From assembly GCF_000720255.1 (NCBI RefSeq), contig NZ_JOJE01000007.1, forward strand, positions 233,265 to 297,264: DNA of 64,000 nt, written 5' to 3'. Made by a program: the position numbers and the translations under genes. The stretch is from Streptomyces griseus subsp. griseus (lineage in GTDB: Bacteria > Actinomycetota > Actinomycetes > Streptomycetales > Streptomycetaceae). Below the pieces are notes generated by a model. It had not been told where the DNA came from. It did no database searches and was given only the letters and a program-made list of their open reading frames with translations. Positions 17,552-24,053 of this stretch are shown here, piece after piece; positions within the stretch are counted from its first letter, which is position 1; each line of letters begins with the position of its first letter.

Positions 17552-18454
17552 ATGCCCGCGAAGGGTAAGCACCGCCGCCCGAAGTCTTCCCGTTTCACCC
17601 GCTCCATCGCCGTCGCCGGAACCGGCGGCGCCGCCCTCGCCCTTCCCCTTCTCGGGGCCACGGGCGCGCACGCCGCCCCGTATCGGTCCGCCCCGGAAAA
17701 GGCCGTACAGTCCGCTCCGGTGGCGGAGCAAAAGGCTGCAGAGAAGAAGTCCGCCGCGGACAACGCGGCCACCCGGATCTACACGGTGAAGGCCGGCGAC
17801 TACCTCTCGAAGATCGCGGAGGACCAGCACGTCGCCGGCGGCTGGAAGAAGCTCTACGCCGACAACCGCGCGGTCATCGGCTCCGACCCGTCGCTCATCC
17901 ACCCCGGTCTGAAGCTGTCGATCGGCAAGAAGGCCGCGTCGAGCGCGTCGTCCTCCCCGAAGCCCTCGAAGACCGCCACGTCCTCGAAGGCCTCCGCCGC
18001 CCAGGCCACGACGGCGACCCAGTCCGCCGGTGCCTCTACCGGCAGTGGTTACACGCTCCCCGTGGCCGGCGCCACCATCGGCACGCCGTACCACATGGCG
18101 GGCAGCATGTGGTCCAGCGGCTACCACACGGGCGTCGACTTCGTCGTCCCGACCGGCACGTCCCTCAAGGCCGTGGCCGCGGGCACGGTCGTCTCCGCGG
18201 GCTGGGGCGGCGCGTACGGCAACCAGGTCGTCATCAAGCTCGGCGACGGCTACTACGCCCAGTACGCCCACCTGTCCTCGATCTCCGTCTCCGCGGGTCA
18301 GACCGTGACCGAGGGGCAGCAGATCGGCCTCTCCGGCGCTACCGGCAACGTGACCGGACCGCACCTGCACTTCGAGATCCGGACCACGCCGGACTACGGC
18401 TCGGACGTGGACCCGGTCGCCTACCTCCGCTCGCACGGCGTCACCGTCGGCTGA
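17552..18454 (+). CDS. Secreted LysM/M23 peptidoglycan endopeptidase
   Basis: 300 residues. Signal peptide of about 40 residues ending near AHA-AP. A LysM domain lies at about 74-125 (RIYTVKAGDYLSKIAEDQHV...LIHPGLKLSIG), followed by a Ser/Ala/Thr-rich linker. The C-terminal M23 domain (about 170-298) has the zinc ligands in YHTGVDF and HLHFE. It should cut peptidoglycan cross-links outside the cell. The ATG follows CGGAGAGG and lies just behind a c-di-AMP riboswitch. A strong terminator follows the stop. Confidence 0.95.
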   Translation: MPAKGKHRRPKSSRFTRSIAVAGTGGAALALPLLGATGAHAAPYRSAPEKAVQSAPVAEQKAAEKKSAADNAATRIYTVKAGDYLSKIAEDQHVAGGWKKLYADNRAVIGSDPSLIHPGLKLSIGKKAASSASSSPKPSKTATSSKASAAQATTATQSAGASTGSGYTLPVAGATIGTPYHMAGSMWSSGYHTGVDFVVPTGTSLKAVAAGTVVSAGWGGAYGNQVVIKLGDGYYAQYAHLSSISVSAGQTVTEGQQIGLSGATGNVTGPHLHFEIRTTPDYGSDVDPVAYLRSHGVTVG

Positions 18455-18483
18455 CGGACACCCACCCCCGCCTGACACGCTGC

Positions 18484-18524
18484 CGAAGGCCGGACCTCGA
18501 TCCCCGGGTCCGGCCTTCGTTTTC
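18484..18524 (+). terminator. Rho-independent terminator after the M23 gene
   Basis: A perfect 13-bp stem (18484-18496 with 18507-18519, CGAAGGCCGGACC) and a 10-base loop are followed by TTTTCGG. It lies 30 bases after the M23 stop. The arm core GGGTCCGGC is repeated downstream. Confidence 0.88.
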
Positions 18525-18586
18525 GGTATGGCCGGGTCCGGCCATCGGCATGTGCGGGTCCGGCGTTCGCATGCGCGGACCCGGCC
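18505..18586 (+). repeat. Direct and inverted repeats of GGGTCCGGC behind the terminator
   Basis: CGGGTCCGGC recurs at about 18505, 18533 and 18555. In addition 18530-18540 (GGCCGGGTCCG) and 18576-18586 form a perfect 11-base inverted repeat. This looks like duplicated terminator arms; it may act as a second hairpin isolating the downstream gene. Confidence 0.5.
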
Positions 18587-18694
18587 CCGCGGCGGCGCCG
18601 CCCGTGGGTGATCGGCCGCGTTGCGGTCCTGTGGCAGGGGTGCCCGGGGTGTCGACAGCGGGCGGGGAGCCGGGGGAGAGTGATCTCCGTCAGA

Positions 18695-18710
18695 TGGCAA
18701 GCGCTTTCCA
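18695..18710 (+). promoter_or_regulatory. LacI-family-type operator
   Basis: TGGCAAGCGCTTTCCA is a 16-bp near-perfect palindrome (one mismatched pair) around the central AGCGCT that typifies LacI/GalR/CcpA-like operators. It sits 38 bases before the GTG of the Tat-exported protein gene, where a repressor would block transcription. The cognate regulator is not identifiable here. Confidence 0.65.
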
Positions 18711-18747
18711 TCCCGAAAGCCCAGCCCCCGCTGAGGAGTTGTTTCCC

Positions 18748-19470
18748 GTGACGACCACGCGCAGAGCGTTCGGTGCCCTGGCCGCCGGCGCCGCCCTGGC
18801 CACCCTCGCCCCCGCCGCCACCGCGAGCGCCGCGCCCCGCCACCGCCGTCTCATCACCCACGACGACTTCCGCCACGGCCTGCGCCGGTGGGCCGTCGAA
18901 CTCGAGCGGGGCGGCACCGTCACCGCCTCCCGCGGGGTTCTGGACGTCGACGTCCCGGCCGGGGCGACGATCTGGTTCCGGCGACCGCTCGTAGGTGCGT
19001 ACCTCCTGGAGTACACCGCCACTCCCGTCTCCGCCGGCGGCGCCAACGACCGTGTCTCGGACCTGAACAACTTCTGGAACGCCGTCGACGTCCGCTCCCC
19101 CGACGACCTCTTCGCCACCGCGCGCGGCGGCGCGCTCGCCGAGTACGACTATCTCCGGACCTACTACGTCGGCTACGGCGCCAACACCAACACCACCACC
19201 AGACTGCGCCGTTACGTCGGCGAGCCCGGAGTTCGGCCACTGGTCCACGACTACACCGAGCCCCTGCTCGTCGCGAACGAGCCGAACCGCGTCCGCATCG
19301 TCTCCGACGGCTCGACCGTGCGCTGGTGGAACAACGGCCGGCTGGTCTTCGACTACAGCGACCCCGAGCCCTACACCGGCGGCCACTTCGCGTTCCGCAC
19401 CACGTGGAGCCACTTCCGCATCAGCGACTTCCGGGTGTGGTCCCTATTCCCTGATTGGCAAACTCTTTAA
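18748..19470 (+). CDS. Tat-exported protein, DUF6250-like beta-sandwich
   Basis: 240 residues. The N-terminus TTRRAFGALAAGAALATLAP carries a twin-arginine signal, with probable cleavage after ASA. The mature part is rich in aromatic residues and has segments such as ANDRVSDLNNFWNAVDVRSPDD, YYVGYGANTNTTTRLRRY and GGHFAFRTTWSHFRISDFRVW. These resemble the DUF6250 (YesU-like) family, found in polysaccharide-utilisation contexts. Probably carbohydrate-binding or lyase-associated; no catalytic residues are assigned. The LacI-type operator upstream supports sugar-responsive control. The GTG follows GAGGAGTTG. Confidence 0.75.
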   Translation: MTTTRRAFGALAAGAALATLAPAATASAAPRHRRLITHDDFRHGLRRWAVELERGGTVTASRGVLDVDVPAGATIWFRRPLVGAYLLEYTATPVSAGGANDRVSDLNNFWNAVDVRSPDDLFATARGGALAEYDYLRTYYVGYGANTNTTTRLRRYVGEPGVRPLVHDYTEPLLVANEPNRVRIVSDGSTVRWWNNGRLVFDYSDPEPYTGGHFAFRTTWSHFRISDFRVWSLFPDWQTL

Positions 19471-19502
19471 GAGTGGCCTTTCTCACCGCACGTCAACCCC
19501 TG

Positions 19503-19518
19503 CCTACGGTCGCGTAGG
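19503..19518 (+). promoter_or_regulatory. Perfect palindrome upstream of SGNH hydrolase
   Basis: CCTACGGTCGCGTAGG has perfect 6-base arms around GTCG and ends 29 bases before the hydrolase GTG. From memory it resembles TetR-type operators (CTACGGT..GTAG) placed before lipid-metabolism genes in actinobacteria, which would suit a lipolytic SGNH enzyme. The regulator is unknown. Confidence 0.55.
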
Positions 19519-19547
19519 TCACATTCGGGGGTGAATCATGAACTGCT

Positions 19548-20366
19548 GTGGCAGACGATTCGAAGAATGACAGCAGATCAGTGATCGGGTCGTACGTGGC
19601 GGTGGGGGACAGCTTCACCGAAGGCGTCGGCGACCCCGGCCCCGACGGGGCGTTCGTCGGTTGGGCCGACCGGTTCGCGGTGTTGCTCGCGGACCGGCGA
19701 CCCGAGGGCGACTTCGAGTACACCAACCTCGCGGTCCGCGGAAAACTCCTCGACCAGATCGTGGCGGACCAACTCCCGCAGGCCGTCGCGCTCGCGCCGG
19801 ACCTGGTCTCCTTCTGTGCGGGCGGCAACGACATCCTGCGCCCGGGCACCGATCCGGACGAGGTCGCCGAGCGCTTCGAGCGGGCGATCACCGCGCTGAC
19901 CGCCGTGGCCGGCACGGTGATGGTGACGACCGGCTTCGACACCCGTGGCATGCCCGTGCTCAAGCACCTGCGCGGCAAGATCGCCACCTACAACGGCCAT
20001 GTCCGCGCCATCGCGGACCGCTACGGCTGTCCGGTGCTCGACCTGTGGTCCCTCAAGTCCGTCCAGGACCGCCGGGCCTGGGACCACGACCGGCTGCATC
20101 TCTCCCCGGAGGGACACACGCGCGTGGCGCTGCGCGCCGGACAGGCCCTCGGCCTGGAGATCCCCGCCGATCCGGAGCAGCCCTGGCCTCAGCTCCCGAC
20201 GCGCGGCACGCTCGAGGTGCGGCGCGACGACGTCCACTGGGCGCGCGAGTACCTGGTGCCGTGGATCGGCCGCCGACTGCGCGGAGAGTCCTCCGGCGAC
20301 CATGTGACCGCCAAGGGCACCCTGTCGCCGGACGACATCAGGATGCGGATCTCCGCGGTGGCGTGA
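19548..20366 (+). CDS. SGNH/GDSL-family hydrolase
   Basis: 272 residues, no signal peptide. Block I GDSFTEG (catalytic Ser), block III GGND and block V DRLHLSPEGH (catalytic Asp-x-x-His) are all intact, so it is probably an active esterase or lipase of SGNH fold. The GTG at 19548 has a poor ribosome site; an in-frame GTG at 19579 (near VIGSYVAVGDSFTEG) would give a start closer to other family members. The palindrome upstream suggests TetR-type control. It converges with a TetR gene on the other strand. Confidence 0.88.
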   Translation: MADDSKNDSRSVIGSYVAVGDSFTEGVGDPGPDGAFVGWADRFAVLLADRRPEGDFEYTNLAVRGKLLDQIVADQLPQAVALAPDLVSFCAGGNDILRPGTDPDEVAERFERAITALTAVAGTVMVTTGFDTRGMPVLKHLRGKIATYNGHVRAIADRYGCPVLDLWSLKSVQDRRAWDHDRLHLSPEGHTRVALRAGQALGLEIPADPEQPWPQLPTRGTLEVRRDDVHWAREYLVPWIGRRLRGESSGDHVTAKGTLSPDDIRMRISAVA

Positions 20367-20409
20367 AGGTCGGGAGGCCTGGCGGGACGAGTGCCGCGCG
20401 GGGTGCCGC

Positions 20410-21030
20410 TCAGCGCTCGGGCGCCGTCAATGCCTCCCGCTCCACGCCGAGTTCCCGGGCGAGCGCGTCGTCGACCCACTCCAGCGCGCGCGCCCGGGGC
20501 ACCGCACCCTCGTACGACGTCATCTGTACGGCGAGCCCGTCGAGCAGGGCGGTCAGGCGCAGGGCGGCACCGGCGGGGTCGGGGCACACGAACTCGCCGG
20601 CTGCCACGCCCTCCGCGACGACCTCGGTGAGCGCCGCCTTCCACTGCCGGTCGAGGTCCTGGGTGACCTCCCGCAGGGCCGGCTCGCGCAGCGCCACCGC
20701 CCAGCCCTCGATCCACAGCCGCCAGCCCTCGGCCTGGCCCGTCGGGGCGTACCAGCGCACGGCCGCCCGCAGCCGCCGCAGCGCCGTCGTGCGGCGGCCG
20801 AGCAGCTTGCGCAGATGCGCGAGGTCGTCCTCGGCCGCCTGCGTGAACGCGGCGGCTACCAGCTTCTCCTTCGTCGAGAAGTGGTAGAGCACCAGCGCGT
20901 TGCTCACTCCGAGCACCGAGGCCACATCGGCGATCCGCACCGCCGCCACGCCCCGCGCCTCGATCTGTTCGACGGCCGCCCGCAACAACTCCTCGCGCCG
21001 CTCCGCCACGCTCAACCGCACTCTCGCCAC
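20410..21030 (-). CDS. TetR/AcrR-family regulator
   Basis: 206 residues. The N-terminal helix-turn-helix is typical: RREELLRAAVEQIEARGVAAVRIADVASVLGVSNALVLYHFSTKEKLVAAAF, about residues 10-60 (shown in parts). The C-terminal ligand domain is of the TetR_C type seen in BetI-like regulators. It lies downstream of and parallel to the Glu/Leu-type dehydrogenase gene, with a 71-base gap holding a 14-bp palindrome. A second palindrome in front of the dehydrogenase gene is a candidate target. Confidence 0.9.
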   Translation of the reverse strand: MARVRLSVAERREELLRAAVEQIEARGVAAVRIADVASVLGVSNALVLYHFSTKEKLVAAAFTQAAEDDLAHLRKLLGRRTTALRRLRAAVRWYAPTGQAEGWRLWIEGWAVALREPALREVTQDLDRQWKAALTEVVAEGVAAGEFVCPDPAGAALRLTALLDGLAVQMTSYEGAVPRARALEWVDDALARELGVEREALTAPER

Positions 21031-21046
21031 CCGGTCACCCTAGCCC

Positions 21047-21060
21047 GACCTGCGCAGGTC
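21047..21060 (-). promoter_or_regulatory. 14-bp perfect palindrome before the TetR gene
   Basis: GACCTGCGCAGGTC lies 17-30 bases upstream of the TetR start on its strand. Next to it 21058-21077 can form a TCCGCCC/GGGCGGA hairpin that may end the dehydrogenase transcript. The palindrome could be the TetR autoregulatory site. Confidence 0.45.
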
Positions 21061-21101
21061 CGCCCTCGGCGGGCGGAACCGACCGGAGCGCTCGACCGCC
21101 C

Positions 21102-22283
21102 TCAGCGGTACCAGCCGAACCGCTCCGCGATCACTGGCAGCCGGTCCGCGGCGATGGCGTGGGCGGCGGCCCTCGGAGTCGTTCCGTCGCTCTGCGCGCG
21201 GGTCAGCATCAGGTCGACCAGGGCCCGCATGGAGCGGCGCGTGTGGGCGAACGCCTCCTCCGCGTCCGCGCCGATGTCCCCGAACAGGGTCCACCACCAC
21301 CAGGCGTTCGTCCCGGAGTTGACCACGACGTCCGGCAGCACGGTCACCCCGCGCGCGGCCAGCAGTGCCTCCGCCTCGGGCAGCACCGGCATGTTGGCCG
21401 CCTCGACCACCCAGCGCGCGGTGATCGACCCCTGGTTCACGGCGTCGACCGCGTACGACACCGCCGCCGGCACCAGTACCTCGGCGTCGGCCGACAGCCA
21501 GGCGTCGCCCGGCAGTTCGCGGTCACCGAGGCGCAGCGCACCCCGGTCGACCGTGCCGTGGGCGTCCCGTGAGTCCAGCAGTGCCTCGACGTCGAGGCCC
21601 GCAGGGTTGGCGACCGTGCCCTTGACGTCGGCGACGGCCACCACCGTCAGCCCCGCGCGGGCGAGGAACCGCGCCGTGGCCCCGCCCATGGTGCCCAGGC
21701 CCTGCACGGCGACCCGGGTGCCCGCGTACGGCACACCGGCCCGGTCCAGGGCCGCGAGTGCCGACTCGGCGACCCCGCAGCCGCCGACCAGTTCGTCCAG
21801 GCCGATGCCGTCCACCTCCACGGCGAACGCGTCCGCGAGCCGCCGCCGTGCGGTGACCTCGTCGTCGAGCAGCGGGTACACGGCCTGGATCGACGACACC
21901 AGGCCCGCCTCGGCGGCGGCCCGGTCGACCAGGTCCTGACTGAGACCGAGGTCCTCGCCGGTGGTCCAGAAGCTCTCGATGTACGGCCGCATGGCGCGCA
22001 GGTAGCGCACGAGCACCCCGTACGCCGCCGGGTCCCGCGGGTCGCAGTCGATGCCGCCCTTGGCCCCGCCCAGGGGGACGTAACGGCTCTCGGGGTCGTA
22101 GTGCAGCGCCTCTTTCATGGTCATGCCGCGTGCGAGCCCGGCGACCTCGTCCAGCGTGCAGCCCTCCCGCATCCGCAGCCCGCCGCTCGCGACGCCGCGC
22201 ACCAGCCGGTCGACGACGAGGTGACCCCGGCGGCCGGTGACATGGTCGACCCAGGTGAGGGACATCAGGGGCGACGCGGTCAT
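21102..22283 (-). CDS. Glu/Leu/Phe/Val-type dehydrogenase
   Basis: 393 residues. The dimerisation half has GGLRMREGCTLDEVAGLARGMTMKEAL (shown in part) and the catalytic-lysine segment VPLGGAKGGID. The NAD-binding half begins at VAVQGLGTMGGATARFLA. The substrate amino acid cannot be fixed; the order of motifs fits a Glu- or Leu-like oxidative deaminase. ATG 22283 is preceded on its strand by GAGGAGTCCGC. A longer frame to 22343 runs over the promoter palindrome and is rejected. Likely controlled by the nearby TetR protein. Confidence 0.9.
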   Translation of the reverse strand: MTASPLMSLTWVDHVTGRRGHLVVDRLVRGVASGGLRMREGCTLDEVAGLARGMTMKEALHYDPESRYVPLGGAKGGIDCDPRDPAAYGVLVRYLRAMRPYIESFWTTGEDLGLSQDLVDRAAAEAGLVSSIQAVYPLLDDEVTARRRLADAFAVEVDGIGLDELVGGCGVAESALAALDRAGVPYAGTRVAVQGLGTMGGATARFLARAGLTVVAVADVKGTVANPAGLDVEALLDSRDAHGTVDRGALRLGDRELPGDAWLSADAEVLVPAAVSYAVDAVNQGSITARWVVEAANMPVLPEAEALLAARGVTVLPDVVVNSGTNAWWWWTLFGDIGADAEEAFAHTRRSMRALVDLMLTRAQSDGTTPRAAAHAIAADRLPVIAERFGWYR

Positions 22284-22297
22284 GCGGACTCCTCTTG

Positions 22298-22317
22298 TAC
22301 TGAATGGGGATTCAGTA
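22298..22317 (-). promoter_or_regulatory. Perfect 8+4+8 palindrome before the dehydrogenase gene
   Basis: TACTGAATGGGGATTCAGTA has perfect 8-base arms and is AT-rich against a GC-rich background. It begins 15 bases upstream of the dehydrogenase ATG, overlapping the expected promoter. The adjacent TetR regulator is the obvious candidate to bind it (inference). Confidence 0.7.
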
Positions 22318-22393
22318 TTCAAAGCCCGCGGACGCCGTGTCAACGCATTCGGGGATCTCCGGATCAGGGCTCAGGACCCGCCCGGGGCCCGCG

Positions 22394-22412
22394 TTGTCGG
22401 AGGGGCCGACAA
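22394..22412 (+). promoter_or_regulatory. Inverted repeat upstream of the MBL-fold gene
   Basis: TTGTCGG (22394-22400) and CCGACAA (22406-22412) are perfect 7-base arms around AGGGG, ending 33 bases before the GTG at 22446. The TTGTCG could double as a -35 element, with AATAATGG near 22411 contributing to a -10. Operator or promoter, not resolved. Confidence 0.45.
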
Positions 22413-22445
22413 TAATGGGATGCCCCGACTCCATCTGGAGGTCCC

Positions 22446-23702
22446 GTGACCGGTTTCCGTCCTCCGAGCTCCGGGCTCCGCGCGCTGCGGCCCGCGGCCT
22501 TCGGCGCGGACCCGAGCGGTGAGCGCATGGCGCGCATCCGCAGATCGCCCCACTTCAAGGACGGGGTCTTCCAGAATCCCGGCGGCCCTTCCCGGATCCG
22601 TCCCTCCGGCTCCGCGTTGGACCTCGCCAAGCGCTATTTCGCCAAGGAGGACCGCGCCCGCCGCGCCCCGGCGGGCACGATCCCCGTGCACGCCACCACG
22701 CTCGCCGACATCACCGAGCCGCCCGCCACCGGACTGCGGCTGACCTGGATGGGCCACTCCAGCGTGCTCGCGGAGATCGACGGACACCGCGTCCTCTTCG
22801 ACCCGGTCTGGGGCGAGCGCTGCTCGCCCTTCCCCTTCGCCGGGCCCCGGCGACTGCACCCGGCGCCCCTGCCGCTGACCGCGCTCGGCCCGGTCGACGT
22901 CGTCGTGATCTCCCACGACCACTACGACCACCTGGACCTGCCCACGATCAAGGCGCTGGCCGGCACGGACACCCTGTTCGCCGTCCCGCTCGGCGTCGGC
23001 GCCCACCTCGAACACTGGGGTGTGTCCGCCGACCGGCTGCGCGAGCTGGACTGGCACGAGGCGACCAAGGTCGGCGGCCTCACCCTGACGGCCACCCCGG
23101 CCCGCCACTTCTGCGGCCGCGGCCTGCGCAACACTCAGCACACCCTGTGGGCCTCCTGGACCGTCGCCGGGGACGAGCACCGGATCTTCCACAGTGGCGA
23201 CACCGGGTACTTCGAGGGCTTCAAGGACATAGGCGCCGAGTACGGGCCGTTCGACGCCACGATGATCCAGATCGGCGCGTACTCCGAGTACTGGCCCGAG
23301 GGCCACACCGACCGCACCCCGCTTCCCGGGCAGTGGCCGGACATCCACATGTCGCCCGCCGACGGCGTGCGGGCCCACCTGGACCTCCAGGGCGGCCGGC
23401 CGCACGGCGTGCTGCTGCCGATCCACTGGGGCACCTTCAACCTGTCCCTGCACGCGTGGGCGGAGCCGGGGGAGTGGACGAGGGACGCCGCGGAGGAGGC
23501 CGGCCAGCCGGCCGCGTTCCCGCGCCCCGGCGAGCCCTTCGAGCCCGGCGGAACGCTCCCGACCGAGCCCTGGTGGCGAGCGGTGTCCGCGCCCCTGGCC
23601 CACCCGTGGCGTCCCGGTACCGCGAAGGTCGGTCCCGACGTGACCCCCGACGTCACCGCGGAGGTCACCCGGGGCGACGTCGACCTCGCGGGTGAGCGCT
23701 GA
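22446..23702 (+). CDS. Metallo-beta-lactamase-fold hydrolase (NAPE-PLD-like)
   Basis: 418 residues. The dinuclear zinc motif HxHxDH is SHDHYDHLD near residue 158, followed by ARHFCGRG, SGDTGY and LPIHWGTFNL, the set expected for the UlaG/NAPE-PLD-like branch. The substrate could be a phosphodiester such as an N-acyl phosphatidylethanolamine, but this is family inference only. The GTG at 22446 follows TCTGGAGG. The C-terminal ~40 residues are Val/Asp/Thr-rich and probably unstructured. Confidence 0.88.
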   Translation: MTGFRPPSSGLRALRPAAFGADPSGERMARIRRSPHFKDGVFQNPGGPSRIRPSGSALDLAKRYFAKEDRARRAPAGTIPVHATTLADITEPPATGLRLTWMGHSSVLAEIDGHRVLFDPVWGERCSPFPFAGPRRLHPAPLPLTALGPVDVVVISHDHYDHLDLPTIKALAGTDTLFAVPLGVGAHLEHWGVSADRLRELDWHEATKVGGLTLTATPARHFCGRGLRNTQHTLWASWTVAGDEHRIFHSGDTGYFEGFKDIGAEYGPFDATMIQIGAYSEYWPEGHTDRTPLPGQWPDIHMSPADGVRAHLDLQGGRPHGVLLPIHWGTFNLSLHAWAEPGEWTRDAAEEAGQPAAFPRPGEPFEPGGTLPTEPWWRAVSAPLAHPWRPGTAKVGPDVTPDVTAEVTRGDVDLAGER

Positions 23703-24053
23703 CGCGGCTGCCCGGTCAACCGGGGGAGAGGGCATGAGGCGTCCCCCTATCGAGTGATGTGTGGTCGCGCCTGCAGGGAGCGCGCCTTCGGCGCGGCGCG
23801 CATCTCCGACCGATTCTGACCAGCCTCGATCGTTTCCCCTTGCTTCGAGGCTGGGCTCTTAGAGGTACTTGTCGTTCTGTCGTACCGGCGCATCTACCAC
23901 AGCCGGAAGGGCCGCGGGGCACTTTGTCAACAGCACACCGCACCTGGCGCATCGGCGACTACTGTCAGTGGCCGTCAGGCGACGCAGGGCCCATTTCGTG
24001 GGTCCTCTCGACCGACACCGGCCCGACGGACCAGTACCAGTACGAGGACACCG
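23703..24053 (+). other. Non-coding gap before the conservon
   Basis: 351 bases without a supportable gene. A GC hairpin of the form GCGCGCC-TTC-GGCGCG near 23779 could end the MBL-fold transcript, but it has no T-run. The AT-richer stretch from about 23870 to 23990 presumably holds the conservon promoter; no clear -35/-10 pair could be fixed. Confidence 0.5.
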
